Shown here: piece after piece, positions 9,875-19,913 of the stretch | Position numbering within the stretch: position 1 is the first letter of the stretch | Layout of the letters: every line of letters starts with the position of its first letter | Assembly: GCA_945788685.1 (NCBI GenBank) | Contig: CALZMZ010000001.1 | Coordinates: 1 to 42,842 of the forward strand | Direction of reading: 5' to 3' | DNA length: 42,842 nucleotides | From: Thermodesulfovibrionia bacterium | GTDB lineage: Bacteria > Nitrospirota > Thermodesulfovibrionia > UBA6902 | Made by a program: the position numbers and the translations under genes | The notes under the pieces: model-generated | Told to the model about the DNA's origin: nothing | The model's input: the letters and a program-made list of their open reading frames with translations, nothing else | Database searches by the model: none

Positions 9875-11134
9875 CTATTTATCATGACATTGAATACATA
9901 ACGACCTGTTTCTATCATGGGTCAACATAAAATCAGACCTCGCTGCATGCATACTATGACAGGATATACATGTAACCGGTTTTCCATTACGAATGTCTAT
10001 TATATCATTTCCAACGGGATGAGTTGATGAATGTTCGGAATTATGGCAGCGTGCACACATCTCGATTCCATTGCCTCTGAAGCTCAGCGGCTGATCTGAA
10101 TGGCCGGGTATATGACACTCAAAACATTTTCTGTCTTTTATGGGGGTGCATTCCGCTGTCTTTAATCCTCGTTCCATATCCAATGTTCTCTTCTCTGTTT
10201 TTTCGTGACATGCAATGCATACGTCACCCTCTCTGACAGTCAGGTCCTGTTTGTCAGTTGAATGATAGCTGTGGCATAAATTACACGGATTTGACTGTTT
10301 TTTTGAATGCTGAACATCTTTGACATATGTATATTCTTCTTTCTTATGACAGGTAAAGCAGAGTTCTTCTCCCTTAAATCGCACAGATATTGCATCACCG
10401 GGAGTTATGGGATTATGACATGTGCCGCATTCCTTATTCATAAAGGCCTTGTGTCCAAATGGCCCCAGAGCACTGCTGTTTTTCGATCCGTGTCCGGAAT
10501 GGCATGACGTACAGTCCATATTCTCTACAACAGAAGATATGGATATACCTTCTGCCTTACACCTTGGAGCATGACACTCTTTGCAAAGTGTATTTGGCGA
10601 TGATCTCAGGAGATTGTTATTTACAGATGCATGAGAGTCATGACATGCTGAACATTCCCCTTTTTTGAAGGGAAGACAGCCGTGAGTTAGCCCGGCCTGT
10701 TCCTTTGTTCCGGCATGACATTTCACACATAATTCTTTTTCCTCATCAGCAAGCAGATGCTCCCTGTTCCCGCTATGAGCTTCATGACATTCGGTGCAGT
10801 CGCCTTTTCTCAGGACATTATGCACCCTGCCTGCATTAATCATTTTTCTCAGATCTTCATGACAGCCCAGGCAGATTGACCCTACTGTATCATCAAGCAG
10901 CCCGGGAACAGAGCTGACATGTGAGTTGTGACATGTGATGCATTCTCCTTTTTTAAAGAGAACATGTTGAAATTTATCTGCCAGGCCCTCTTTCAGCTCT
11001 TTATGACAGTCATAACAGAGCTCCGGGATGGGCTTTTTAAGTTTGACCGCAGCATTTGTATCATAATGAAATATTAAACCGGCAAGCGTTAAAATGCTCC
11101 ATATAATAAGCAGTATATTTTTTTTACTTTTCAC
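9875..11134 (-). CDS. 16-heme cytochrome c (doubled-CXXCH type)
   Basis: Signal peptide and 16 CXXCH motifs with the paired CXXCH...SH/PHGS spacing. Confidence 0.92.
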   Translation of the reverse strand: MKSKKNILLIIWSILTLAGLIFHYDTNAAVKLKKPIPELCYDCHKELKEGLADKFQHVLFKKGECITCHNSHVSSVPGLLDDTVGSICLGCHEDLRKMINAGRVHNVLRKGDCTECHEAHSGNREHLLADEEKELCVKCHAGTKEQAGLTHGCLPFKKGECSACHDSHASVNNNLLRSSPNTLCKECHAPRCKAEGISISSVVENMDCTSCHSGHGSKNSSALGPFGHKAFMNKECGTCHNPITPGDAISVRFKGEELCFTCHKKEEYTYVKDVQHSKKQSNPCNLCHSYHSTDKQDLTVREGDVCIACHEKTEKRTLDMERGLKTAECTPIKDRKCFECHIPGHSDQPLSFRGNGIEMCARCHNSEHSSTHPVGNDIIDIRNGKPVTCISCHSMHAARSDFMLTHDRNRSLCIQCHDK

Positions 11135-11148
11135 TTTTCACTTTTCAC
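11126..11148 (-). repeat. (GTGAAAA)n heptamer array over the start codon of the 16-heme cytochrome
   Basis: Minus strand reads GTGAAAAGTGAAAAGTGAAAAGT; GTG codons at 11148, 11141, 11134. Confidence 0.8.
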
Positions 11149-11155
11149 TTGTTTT

Positions 11156-13120
11156 TTACTCATGACATGCCTCACAATGTCCCTGTATAAAGGGTTCATG
11201 ACCGATATGCTTCAGCATTCCGGGTTTTTCAGTCACATGATGCTCATGGCAGCTCATACATTCACTGATTTCGTTAAGTGACTGCCTGTGAACTGCAATT
11301 AACCGCTCTGTATCATCTGAATGGCATTGTAAACAGAGTTCAGGGTCTTTATCTACCATAAGTCCATCCATGTCAGCATAATGAGATTTGTGACAGTTCA
11401 GGCAACTGCCGCTTTCCATGGCTAAATGACCCTTACGTTCCAAGGTGATCATAATTCTTTCATGACAGGTAAGGCATAGGTCATTGGGCTTATTCAAAAG
11501 CTGGTACTCCAGCTTTGTGCCGTGAGGACTATGACATGCTGTACAGTCACCCTCCTGAACAGGAGAATGTTTGATTTTACTCTTCATCAGACCGCTTTCC
11601 ATGGATGTATGGCATTCAAGACACATCTCTTTGACAGGATTCTTTGTAAATCCTCTATAGTCTTCTGCGTGGGAGTCATGACAGGTCAAACATTTTCTGT
11701 CCCGGAATAACGGATGCATGCCCTTTTCATCAATATCAACAAGCATACTCTCATGGCAGCTCATGCAAAGGTCATCGGATGAAGTGCTCAGAAGCCCTTT
11801 ATGAGATGAAGAATGCGGTCTGTGACAGTCCATGCACTGTTTATTGTTAACAGGTGTGTGTATATAGGTTTTAAAATAGCTGTCAATCTCTTTTTTATGG
11901 CAATTATCACATATGGTCGTGACCGGGGCCTTTAATATAACAGTATTATCTGAACCATGCGCATCATGACATTCTGTACATTCAGAACCGGAAAAAGGTG
12001 TATGAAGGACATTTTCCTGCAGGTCCTTCTCTGTATCGTTATGACAGGAATAACATAATTCTCCGTCTGGCTTCTTTAAAGTAAATTGCAGATCTGAAGC
12101 ATGGGGATCATGACATTCCGTGCATCCATTTTCTTTTACTGGCTCGTGCACCTGTCTCACATCTAAATCCGGTTTTTCCTTATGACATTGTGTGCAAAGT
12201 TCAACTTTATCCAGAAGAGTTACAAAAGGATAATCCGAGGCGTGCGGGCTGTGACAGGTGGTGCACTTACCCTCGTCTGTCAGCGGATGTGTATGCTCTT
12301 TCATATACCTGTCTTTTTCCTTTTCATGACAGGAATAGCACAGCATGTCAATGGATTGTGAAACTCCCAACGGATCATTTCCGCCCGCAGGGTTATGACA
12401 GGCACTGCATTCATTCTTTTGAAGTGGCTCATGTACAGACTCACGCAGCAGCTGGCCGTTTGATGAGCTGTGAGGACTGTGACAGCCTGTGCATTTTTTA
12501 TTTTCAACAGGATAACTCTTATGTGCTTTATTAAACTCATGAGCTTTATAATCATGGCATGTCCCGCACAGATCTGCTTCATTTTTAATGAGATTATCAG
12601 GATAGTCTGATCCATGTGGATCATGGCACTGATCGCAGCCGTTTTCAAGAGGCTTGTGACGCGTCAAGCGTTCAAAAGGAGCGCGCTCATGACAGGTAAA
12701 GCAGATCTCGTTTCCCGTGATTTTCTGCAGATACTGATTTTCAGAACCATGTGGATCGTGACAGGGGATACAGAGTCCCTGTTTAATTACGGTGTGGTTG
12801 CTTGTCATTTTTGACAACTGCTCTTCCATGTCAGAATGACATCTATAGCACAGCTTTCTTTCGCTTTTTTCAACAAACGATTTTATTGCAAGCCTTCCAT
12901 GACGCAGATGACATGCCTCACAATCCTTTTCACCGGCCGGGGCATGAACAAAGGTCATCTGAAGGTCTTTCAGTTTTTCTTCATGACATTCAATACAGGG
13001 CTTGGGAGCAAAACGTTTTCGGACTTTTTTCTCAGGGCCGCAGGAGAGCAGAAGAGAAAAAAGTAATGCTACAAAAAGTAATGAAAAAACAGATTTGTTA
13101 TTCATATATACGATTCTCAT
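11156..13120 (-). CDS. 26-heme cytochrome c lipoprotein (doubled-CXXCH type)
   Basis: Lipobox-like LLLSC after a signal sequence; 26 CXXCH motifs counted in the translation. Confidence 0.93.
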   Translation of the reverse strand: MRIVYMNNKSVFSLLFVALLFSLLLSCGPEKKVRKRFAPKPCIECHEEKLKDLQMTFVHAPAGEKDCEACHLRHGRLAIKSFVEKSERKLCYRCHSDMEEQLSKMTSNHTVIKQGLCIPCHDPHGSENQYLQKITGNEICFTCHERAPFERLTRHKPLENGCDQCHDPHGSDYPDNLIKNEADLCGTCHDYKAHEFNKAHKSYPVENKKCTGCHSPHSSSNGQLLRESVHEPLQKNECSACHNPAGGNDPLGVSQSIDMLCYSCHEKEKDRYMKEHTHPLTDEGKCTTCHSPHASDYPFVTLLDKVELCTQCHKEKPDLDVRQVHEPVKENGCTECHDPHASDLQFTLKKPDGELCYSCHNDTEKDLQENVLHTPFSGSECTECHDAHGSDNTVILKAPVTTICDNCHKKEIDSYFKTYIHTPVNNKQCMDCHRPHSSSHKGLLSTSSDDLCMSCHESMLVDIDEKGMHPLFRDRKCLTCHDSHAEDYRGFTKNPVKEMCLECHTSMESGLMKSKIKHSPVQEGDCTACHSPHGTKLEYQLLNKPNDLCLTCHERIMITLERKGHLAMESGSCLNCHKSHYADMDGLMVDKDPELCLQCHSDDTERLIAVHRQSLNEISECMSCHEHHVTEKPGMLKHIGHEPFIQGHCEACHE

Positions 13121-13214
13121 AATTCTTTATATCAAACATAAATACGTATTAGAGAAAAATTTCAAACAACTGTTTATTATGCCAAAGCAGTCTTTTCTAT
13201 ATAAAACCTTGATA

Positions 13215-14855
13215 CTAAGACGTGCTGTTATTAATGATTCGATCTAAATCCTGTATAACCTCATCATTAATAACAATATCTGCCTCACTTCTCAGTTTGG
13301 TCAAATATGATTCATATAATTCTTCATATTTAACAGCAAATACTCTCCTGTAAATATCAGGGCTGACCCGATCAAAATCTTCCACTTTGCTTTCGGTCTT
13401 CTCCTGTACTCTGTATATCCTGAATAAATCGCCTGACCGCGTGATATCACTGATCAGACCTGGTTCCAGGTCTTCAATTATATCCTGAAGCTCTGAAGGC
13501 ATCTGGTGCTTTCCCTGCCATCCAACCATACCGCCGGCAAATGAATTTTTATCGATTGATTTATTTTTAGCCATCCATGAAAAGTCAGCACCATTCATCA
13601 GTTCTCTCTTTATGTTTTCAGCTTCCATTCTTGTATTTGATGTAATTTGCTGCAGCTTATATCTTATTGGCCTGAAAAAATCTTCATGGTTATCAACGTA
13701 ATAATCCTGCAGATCCTGATCTGAAATTTTCACACCTGATGAAAGCTCGTTTTTTACAAACATTTTCACGAGCATTTTGTTTTTATATCTCGTTACATGG
13801 TCTTTCAGGTCAGAGTACATATCATATCTCCGGTCAAGTGCCTCATAATCTACTGCCTTGGGGTCAATCCACTGTTTTATCGTTCTAACTTTTGATATGT
13901 CTTTCCCGGGTCTTAGCATTTTGACAAACTCTCCGACCGTCAGAGTTGATTCCCTGAGTTTTACCAGCACCCTCTTATCCGACAGCCACTCAGACCGATG
14001 CGCCCGATTTACATCGACCGGTATTGAGGATAAAAGCTCCTGATTTATCTCCGGGGTCATCTTCCTGACCAGATACTCAAGGTATTCAGCACTTCGTTGT
14101 TCAACACCTTTCTTTTTTAACAATTCCTTAATGCGTTCCCTATTCATTTCAAACTCATCTTCTGAAGCATTATTTCTGCTGATGAGCCTGATTATATAAT
14201 AGCTTCCGCCTGACTTAAATACATTACCTGTTTCACCCGGTTCAAGGCTGTCGATTACTTCTTTTACTTTTTTATTAAGGTCCTTTCGTGCATGGGTCGC
14301 CTGCACGGTAAATTTGCGGAACTCATGGGAACCATAAAGCTGAGCCAGTGCATTAAAATCAGTTTCTTCATGTATGGTTTCCAAAAGGGCCCCGGCATCT
14401 TCAACGGAATTTGTCTCTGCGTAACTAAGAGTATACTGTTCATATTCTTTTTTGTAATAATCCCTGACCTCGTCTTCTGAAACCTGAACTTTCGACAACA
14501 CTTCATCATTATAGAGCCTTGTTACCGACTCCCTGAGAATAAATGCATCTACCTTATTAAGCAGCCCCGGATCAGTGTCCAGGTTCATCCGTATCGCTTC
14601 ATGTACAAGGAGCCTTTCATCGATCACCTTGTTAACATAATCAGAAACTTCAATGCTTTTTGTTTTTGAAAGACCTTCTCTCCGGTGGGCAATCTGTAAT
14701 GAATACTCTATATCCCCAATTGTGACGGGATCATTGTCAACGTATGCAGCAATATCTTTTTTTGGAGCAACAGCAGCGCAACTAAAAAGAGAAAAAATAA
14801 GAATTAAATAGACAGAACATAATAACCATCTGAATTTCATAAAGTCATACATCAT
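13215..14855 (-). CDS. Peptidyl-prolyl cis-trans isomerase (parvulin/SurA-like) lipoprotein
   Basis: Lipobox-like LFSC; repeated parvulin-like segments (LEPGETGNVFKSGGSYYIIRLISR; FAGGMVGWQGKHQMPSELQDIIEDLEPGLISDI). Confidence 0.87.
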   Translation of the reverse strand: MMYDFMKFRWLLCSVYLILIFSLFSCAAVAPKKDIAAYVDNDPVTIGDIEYSLQIAHRREGLSKTKSIEVSDYVNKVIDERLLVHEAIRMNLDTDPGLLNKVDAFILRESVTRLYNDEVLSKVQVSEDEVRDYYKKEYEQYTLSYAETNSVEDAGALLETIHEETDFNALAQLYGSHEFRKFTVQATHARKDLNKKVKEVIDSLEPGETGNVFKSGGSYYIIRLISRNNASEDEFEMNRERIKELLKKKGVEQRSAEYLEYLVRKMTPEINQELLSSIPVDVNRAHRSEWLSDKRVLVKLRESTLTVGEFVKMLRPGKDISKVRTIKQWIDPKAVDYEALDRRYDMYSDLKDHVTRYKNKMLVKMFVKNELSSGVKISDQDLQDYYVDNHEDFFRPIRYKLQQITSNTRMEAENIKRELMNGADFSWMAKNKSIDKNSFAGGMVGWQGKHQMPSELQDIIEDLEPGLISDITRSGDLFRIYRVQEKTESKVEDFDRVSPDIYRRVFAVKYEELYESYLTKLRSEADIVINDEVIQDLDRIINNSTS

Positions 14856-14918
14856 TGCATATCTATCTATGGGTACTGAATAAAATGTCTCAGTGAAAGC
14901 AAATATCGTACATATACA

Positions 14919-16133
14919 TTACCGGGGCAAACCTTCTGATTCCAAATCTTCTACCAGGCCTGATACCGTAGCATCGGCAACTTTATCAGCAGATCTCAGT
15001 CTGCCCCAGTCAAGGGCTATAATATTCTGGTCCCCGGTCAGTTGATGATTGTCATACCAGATAATCCTGCTCCGTTGGCTGTCAAGCAATCTTGCTGATA
15101 TAGTTACTCTTGGAGGAGATGAATAATCCTGTCCGGTATAATATTCTTCCACTGTTCCGGTCAATACAACGTCCACTCCCAGCGCCCTGGAGAGGGCCTT
15201 TAAATTAATGTAATCCAGTTCCCCTTTACGCCCCACTCTGAGATCGGTGATTATTTTTTTAACATCGCCAAAATCTACAGGTTTAAACATCGGATTACCT
15301 GATAACTCATGCTGGAACAGATAGTTGACAATCATTCCGGCATGTCTGTGACCACTTTCATTTTTAAATGGTAATACGGCAATTTTATAAGTATTCTCAC
15401 TTTTATTCTCAGGTGTGGAATTTCCCAATGATGCAAATAGACTGTTAATTGCTTTGGGGATCAGTTTATCTACAGATTTGATTGTTCCCAGTCCAAGCAC
15501 TCTTGTAAAATCTTCCCCTGTCATGGAAACATAGCCAGACCAGACAATGAGCCCCGTAGGTACATCAATGAGGCGCGCCAGGATACCGATTTTTGGATTT
15601 CCTTCAGTAGCAAATGTCAGCACAGCACCTGCCATAACTGCATTGATCAATTTATTTTTCCCTAATTCCAATGCTACATCTCTGGAAATATACGATGAAT
15701 GCCTGATTCGTTTTTCACACAAAAATGCTTCAACGTTTTCATGGTCCAAAATGTCGAACCCCCTTTTTTCAAGATGAGGTACCAATAAAGGCATGATTTT
15801 ATTCAGGGCATCATTGTTACCGCTGAGGTTATCAAAAGTAAGCAGCGCTATTTTCCGTTTTACTTCTTTTATCTGTACGGATGAAGCTTCACCCAATGTC
15901 TGCATCGCTGCATTATCTTTAGCATCATTGATCTTATCCGGTACTGTCTCGTTATTAACAGCAGCTAGAGCAGCAGGTGTTGATGCCTGCTGAACAAAAA
16001 CTTCCTCATCTTCAGGATCCGATGTATACGTATATTTTGAAGATGTTGTTTCTCCGGCGACTGCAGTTAAGGAAACAGGGGAAAGAATTGCCAGCAGGAG
16101 TAATATGCAGTAACACTTACTCATTTTAATCAA
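14919..16133 (-). CDS. Exported CsgG/TolB-fold-like protein with two tandem domains
   Basis: Signal peptide; KIALLTFDNLSG...GAVLTF and KIAVLPFKNESGHRHAG...GVDVVLTGTVEEY...SRIIWYDNHQ repeat the CsgG-like pattern. Confidence 0.7.
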   Translation of the reverse strand: MIKMSKCYCILLLLAILSPVSLTAVAGETTSSKYTYTSDPEDEEVFVQQASTPAALAAVNNETVPDKINDAKDNAAMQTLGEASSVQIKEVKRKIALLTFDNLSGNNDALNKIMPLLVPHLEKRGFDILDHENVEAFLCEKRIRHSSYISRDVALELGKNKLINAVMAGAVLTFATEGNPKIGILARLIDVPTGLIVWSGYVSMTGEDFTRVLGLGTIKSVDKLIPKAINSLFASLGNSTPENKSENTYKIAVLPFKNESGHRHAGMIVNYLFQHELSGNPMFKPVDFGDVKKIITDLRVGRKGELDYINLKALSRALGVDVVLTGTVEEYYTGQDYSSPPRVTISARLLDSQRSRIIWYDNHQLTGDQNIIALDWGRLRSADKVADATVSGLVEDLESEGLPR

Positions 16134-16200
16134 TTTTAATCTCCGTCATATATTCCCTTACCTTTATACCTTTGATGCAAATCAGTCATTTCATGAAAAA

Positions 16201-16785
16201 TCAATTTTCCGTTAATGTACTGATTGCGTCCCTGACAGCCCCAAGAGATGTCTCACTTAATGTCTGGGAAGAAGCCCCAAAATGCCTGCTAAAAAACCCG
16301 CCCCCGCCTCTTCTTTTTGTCACAGACCAGATAATGTCACCTGTACCGGTCTCAGCCATCATGAGTGTAATAGTTACTTCAGGAGCAGAGTTGTTTCCTG
16401 CCTTACTATAACCATACTGTTCAATCGAACCCATGACTATTCCCTCAATTTTAAGGGCCCTGCCCAACTCTGTGATCTGTTGTTTGTCAAGTGACGTGTT
16501 GTTTTTTATACTGAGATCTTTGACAGCTGCATTTACTTCTCCGGGAATAACCACATTAACCAGCCCGGATGCCAGCAGTTCACTCATAACAAGACGTCTT
16601 ATAATTTCACCGGACTCTTTTTCATTGCTCAGGTTTTCAAGAGGTAATACAGCCACATTCTTAATAAAACTGAAATCAACATCCTGACTTACATGATAGG
16701 AAGAATGCATGCTGCTGCGGCATCCTGAAATAATAAATGATGACAAGACAATCATAACCAGGCAGCTTTTTCTTAATATATTCAT
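16201..16785 (-). CDS. CsgG/GNA1162-like lipoprotein
   Basis: Lipobox ISGC; NVAVLPLENLSNE...IEGIVMGSIEQYG...PEVTITLMMAETGTGDIIWSVTKRRGGGGFFSRHFGA. Confidence 0.78.
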   Translation of the reverse strand: MNILRKSCLVMIVLSSFIISGCRSSMHSSYHVSQDVDFSFIKNVAVLPLENLSNEKESGEIIRRLVMSELLASGLVNVVIPGEVNAAVKDLSIKNNTSLDKQQITELGRALKIEGIVMGSIEQYGYSKAGNNSAPEVTITLMMAETGTGDIIWSVTKRRGGGGFFSRHFGASSQTLSETSLGAVRDAISTLTEN

Positions 16786-16843
16786 TATGTTCTCCTTTAA
16801 TACATACTACGGAATATGACAATAATTTATTAAATCACAAACA

Positions 16844-17452
16844 TCAATATAAACTGTCAAAGGCCTCTTTTATGACTTTTCTGGCTGTTTCATCCAGAGT
16901 CGTACCTTCAGCGCCGAAATGCCTGGTCCAGATACTCGCACCTCCAGAAGTATGCCATGCCGACCACAGGATATTACTTGAGTCCGTGTCTATTAACATT
17001 AAATGCATTGACACCTCCGGGTATGAGACAGAAACTCCTTTTTTCATGTCATATGTTCCTACAGAACCCTTTAATACAACATCGACATCCAACAGCTCTC
17101 CCAGATTCTGCAAGTTCCTTCCGGACACCTGCTGAAATGACCTTAACCTCAATTCTTTATATACTCTCATCACCTCTCCGGGTTCAATAACATTAACATC
17201 TCTTGATAAAAGGTCCATGATAACAAGGCTTCGGACTTTTTCATCCGCATATTCATTAGCTGTCAGATTTTCCATTGGTAAAATAGCTATCCTGTCAAGG
17301 TTCCTTGTTTCAATTTCAGCATGTTTATATTTCTTCAGATTGCTGCTGCAGCCATAAAATGATACGGTCACCATAAATATAAAGATAACCGACAGGTGCA
17401 GAGCCCTGCTTTTCCCTGCTTCTTCACGTAAAAAATATCTTTTATTAATCAT
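16844..17452 (-). CDS. CsgG/GNA1162-like lipoprotein (paralog of 16201..16785)
   Basis: FYGC lipobox-like; RIAILPMENLTANEYADEKV...VDVVLKGSVGTYD...PEVSMHLMLIDTDSSNILWSAWHTSGGASIWTRHFGA. Confidence 0.78.
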   Translation of the reverse strand: MINKRYFLREEAGKSRALHLSVIFIFMVTVSFYGCSSNLKKYKHAEIETRNLDRIAILPMENLTANEYADEKVRSLVIMDLLSRDVNVIEPGEVMRVYKELRLRSFQQVSGRNLQNLGELLDVDVVLKGSVGTYDMKKGVSVSYPEVSMHLMLIDTDSSNILWSAWHTSGGASIWTRHFGAEGTTLDETARKVIKEAFDSLY

Positions 17453-17542
17453 TTATTTCACCGATACGGTATTTATATATACAATTAGTTTCTGCTAACC
17501 TGTTCATGTAAAAAGCAATGCCTGATATTATAAGTAACATTC

Positions 17543-19861
17543 CTAAAATCTGCAATTTAAGTAAGTGTTATACCCATGGCTGTTCGTCCTGTCAATATCT
17601 ACTGTTTCTGTAAATGTATATGTGAACCTTAGATCAGCAAATTTTGTTATGTGCCAGGTCATATAACTGGAAAAAGTATCACTTCTTGAAGGAGAAGCAT
17701 CAGAGTTTGTATGAATATAATTAAAATTAATTCTCACCGCCGGCAAAGGTATCCAGTCCACGAGCAGACCTTCGGAAGTAGTAGTAAGACCATCCGTATC
17801 CTGGAACCTTATATTGGCTGATACATTAATAAGACGGGCAGGCCTGTAATTTAATGTCAGCAGTGTATTTATTGAATCACTCGTTGCTCCGTTCGAAGAA
17901 GAGTGGAGAAAACCATAGTTTATACTACCGGACAATTTTCGGTTAAGGTTTGCATTAATTGATCCGTCAAACAGGTAAGATTTTGTAGTGATATTACTAT
18001 TCAGGGATTCTGACCTGGTGAAACCCGCATCATTTATCATATGTACCTCCCTGTGAAGCCGGGACCCGACACTGAGCAGAATCGAATGTGCTTCATTTTC
18101 TTTAGTGTCAGACTGAAATGTTTCGCTTCTCAGCAATGAAAGAGTTGCATCAAGTGTTGGCAATGGCGTCGAGTTAAATGAAAGATTGTAAGAGTTGGAG
18201 GCAAAATCATTAAACTTGAGATTATCAAAATTCTCACTCCTCTGCAATCTCAGGGATGTTGAGACCAGTCTGTGTGCATACCAGTTGGCGGTTGCTCCAT
18301 AACCTCTTGTAATTACACTTCTGAAGTCAGCATCATCCCCGCTTATATCATCACTGAAGATGTTTTTGAAAACACCCCCGAATGATTTAAACACTGAGTC
18401 AGGATTCCGTTCAGACCTGTCTAATGAGTAGTGCATGGCAAGCGTCACTTTCTCATGCAGTTGTGAGGTAGTCCTGAATTCAATCCCCTGAATAAATGAA
18501 TCAGATACATCCGTTGTTTCCGTTTCCAGTATGTCATCCGTCCCATACGTCTCAATTTCCGTAACAAAAACATTAGCAGTTGAAGCAGTCTGTAAGTTAA
18601 TGACCTTAAAAAATAATGCTGATACAGGCATTGAAAGCTTAATCTCAAACCGGTAAATGGAATTCGTTAAATCATGTTCAATGACATTTACACTTTGTAT
18701 AGTCCTCTCCGTCCAGGTGCCGGGCACATTAATATTAGTGTCACTGCTATAGGCCTTCCAGTTCGATAAATTGTTAAGTAAATCACTTCTTACATCCTGG
18801 TTAACATAGACATATATGGTATCAACAGGTTTTGATCCCGAGACCCTGATTCCCAGATTCTCATACTGTCCTGTAATTACAGTGCTTATATCAATACCGG
18901 TTGACGTAATGAAATCGTTATCAATCAGAGATACCTGGGAAGGAAGAAAATCAACATCAGGATTGGCTGTATTCCCCCTCGCATTAAACCCTCCAAGTGC
19001 ATCCCGCTTTATCAGGAAACTGCCTGTCTGGGTAACAAAAAACTTATTATCATCCCTGGAGTAATTTCCCCTGTATGAAACTGAGTAGGTCATTCTGCGG
19101 TTCCAAAGTGAGCCCGAGTATCCGGTCAAATAATTAAGGTTGAAATCATCACTGATAATTTTATCGGTTATGTCATCAGGTTTTTTGTCTATGCTGTGAG
19201 TAAAATTAAGGTAATACCTCGCTCTTACATCCCCGGGGGGTATCGAATACGTGGAACTCACAGAGTACTCATCACGTGTACGGTCTGTACTCTTTGGTGA
19301 AAGGTAGTCAAATTTCTCTAATCTGTCATAATCAAAAGATAATGTAGGCAGGTTTTCAGGTATGAGGTCTAACCGTGCATAATATAATTCAGTTGTTTCT
19401 CGTTCATTATTTCCCATACGGTCTTCTGAAATCAATAACTGATATGGATAAAAATACCGTATGTTTCCTGAGTTTAAATTATCCGACCAGTTTTCCAGTC
19501 TTCTGTAGCCTGTTGTAAAATTGTAAAAAGAGTTCCGTAAATAAATGTCAATGGCAGGCTCAATCATTCTGTTATGATTTAAAGATATAGCATTGTTGAT
19601 ATCAGTCAATCTGGTCTGACGTTCATTAAATCTCAGATATAACTGATAAGAAACCACTCTTGTAACTGATTTATCGTAAGTTAAATAATAATTTTCATTA
19701 AAAGTCCTGGTATCTGATTCTTTATTGCCGTTCCTGTCAACTGACACACTGCTGTAGTTAAAGTTTGCCAGTCCGCCAAGGCCATCTGCAAATGCACCTG
19801 TACTGCACAATATAGTAATTAACATCGGCACAGTGTAACTACAGATTATTTTTTTCATCAT
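17543..19861 (-). CDS. Outer-membrane beta-barrel protein candidate (large porin-like)
   Basis: Signal peptide MMKKIICSYTVPMLITILCSTGAFA, repeated alternating amphipathic strands, C-terminal Phe (NTYLNCRF). The ORF extends to 19903. Confidence 0.75.
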   Translation of the reverse strand: MMKKIICSYTVPMLITILCSTGAFADGLGGLANFNYSSVSVDRNGNKESDTRTFNENYYLTYDKSVTRVVSYQLYLRFNERQTRLTDINNAISLNHNRMIEPAIDIYLRNSFYNFTTGYRRLENWSDNLNSGNIRYFYPYQLLISEDRMGNNERETTELYYARLDLIPENLPTLSFDYDRLEKFDYLSPKSTDRTRDEYSVSSTYSIPPGDVRARYYLNFTHSIDKKPDDITDKIISDDFNLNYLTGYSGSLWNRRMTYSVSYRGNYSRDDNKFFVTQTGSFLIKRDALGGFNARGNTANPDVDFLPSQVSLIDNDFITSTGIDISTVITGQYENLGIRVSGSKPVDTIYVYVNQDVRSDLLNNLSNWKAYSSDTNINVPGTWTERTIQSVNVIEHDLTNSIYRFEIKLSMPVSALFFKVINLQTASTANVFVTEIETYGTDDILETETTDVSDSFIQGIEFRTTSQLHEKVTLAMHYSLDRSERNPDSVFKSFGGVFKNIFSDDISGDDADFRSVITRGYGATANWYAHRLVSTSLRLQRSENFDNLKFNDFASNSYNLSFNSTPLPTLDATLSLLRSETFQSDTKENEAHSILLSVGSRLHREVHMINDAGFTRSESLNSNITTKSYLFDGSINANLNRKLSGSINYGFLHSSSNGATSDSINTLLTLNYRPARLINVSANIRFQDTDGLTTTSEGLLVDWIPLPAVRINFNYIHTNSDASPSRSDTFSSYMTWHITKFADLRFTYTFTETVDIDRTNSHGYNTYLNCRF

Positions 19862-19913
19862 ATATATGTATCGGCTTTTCTCATTTATTTCAACACCTTG
19901 CATGACTGAATCA

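Noticed and set aside
12190-12648. Overlapping ORFs 12190..12534 (+) and 12301..12648 (-)
   Set aside because: Shadow ORFs of the 26-heme gene; no RBS or family signal.
9875-13120. Periodic catgacag-like words on the plus strand resembling a short repeat array
   Set aside because: They are the reverse complement of repeated CXXCH codons in the 16- and 26-heme genes, with irregular spacing and coding constraint; not a CRISPR.
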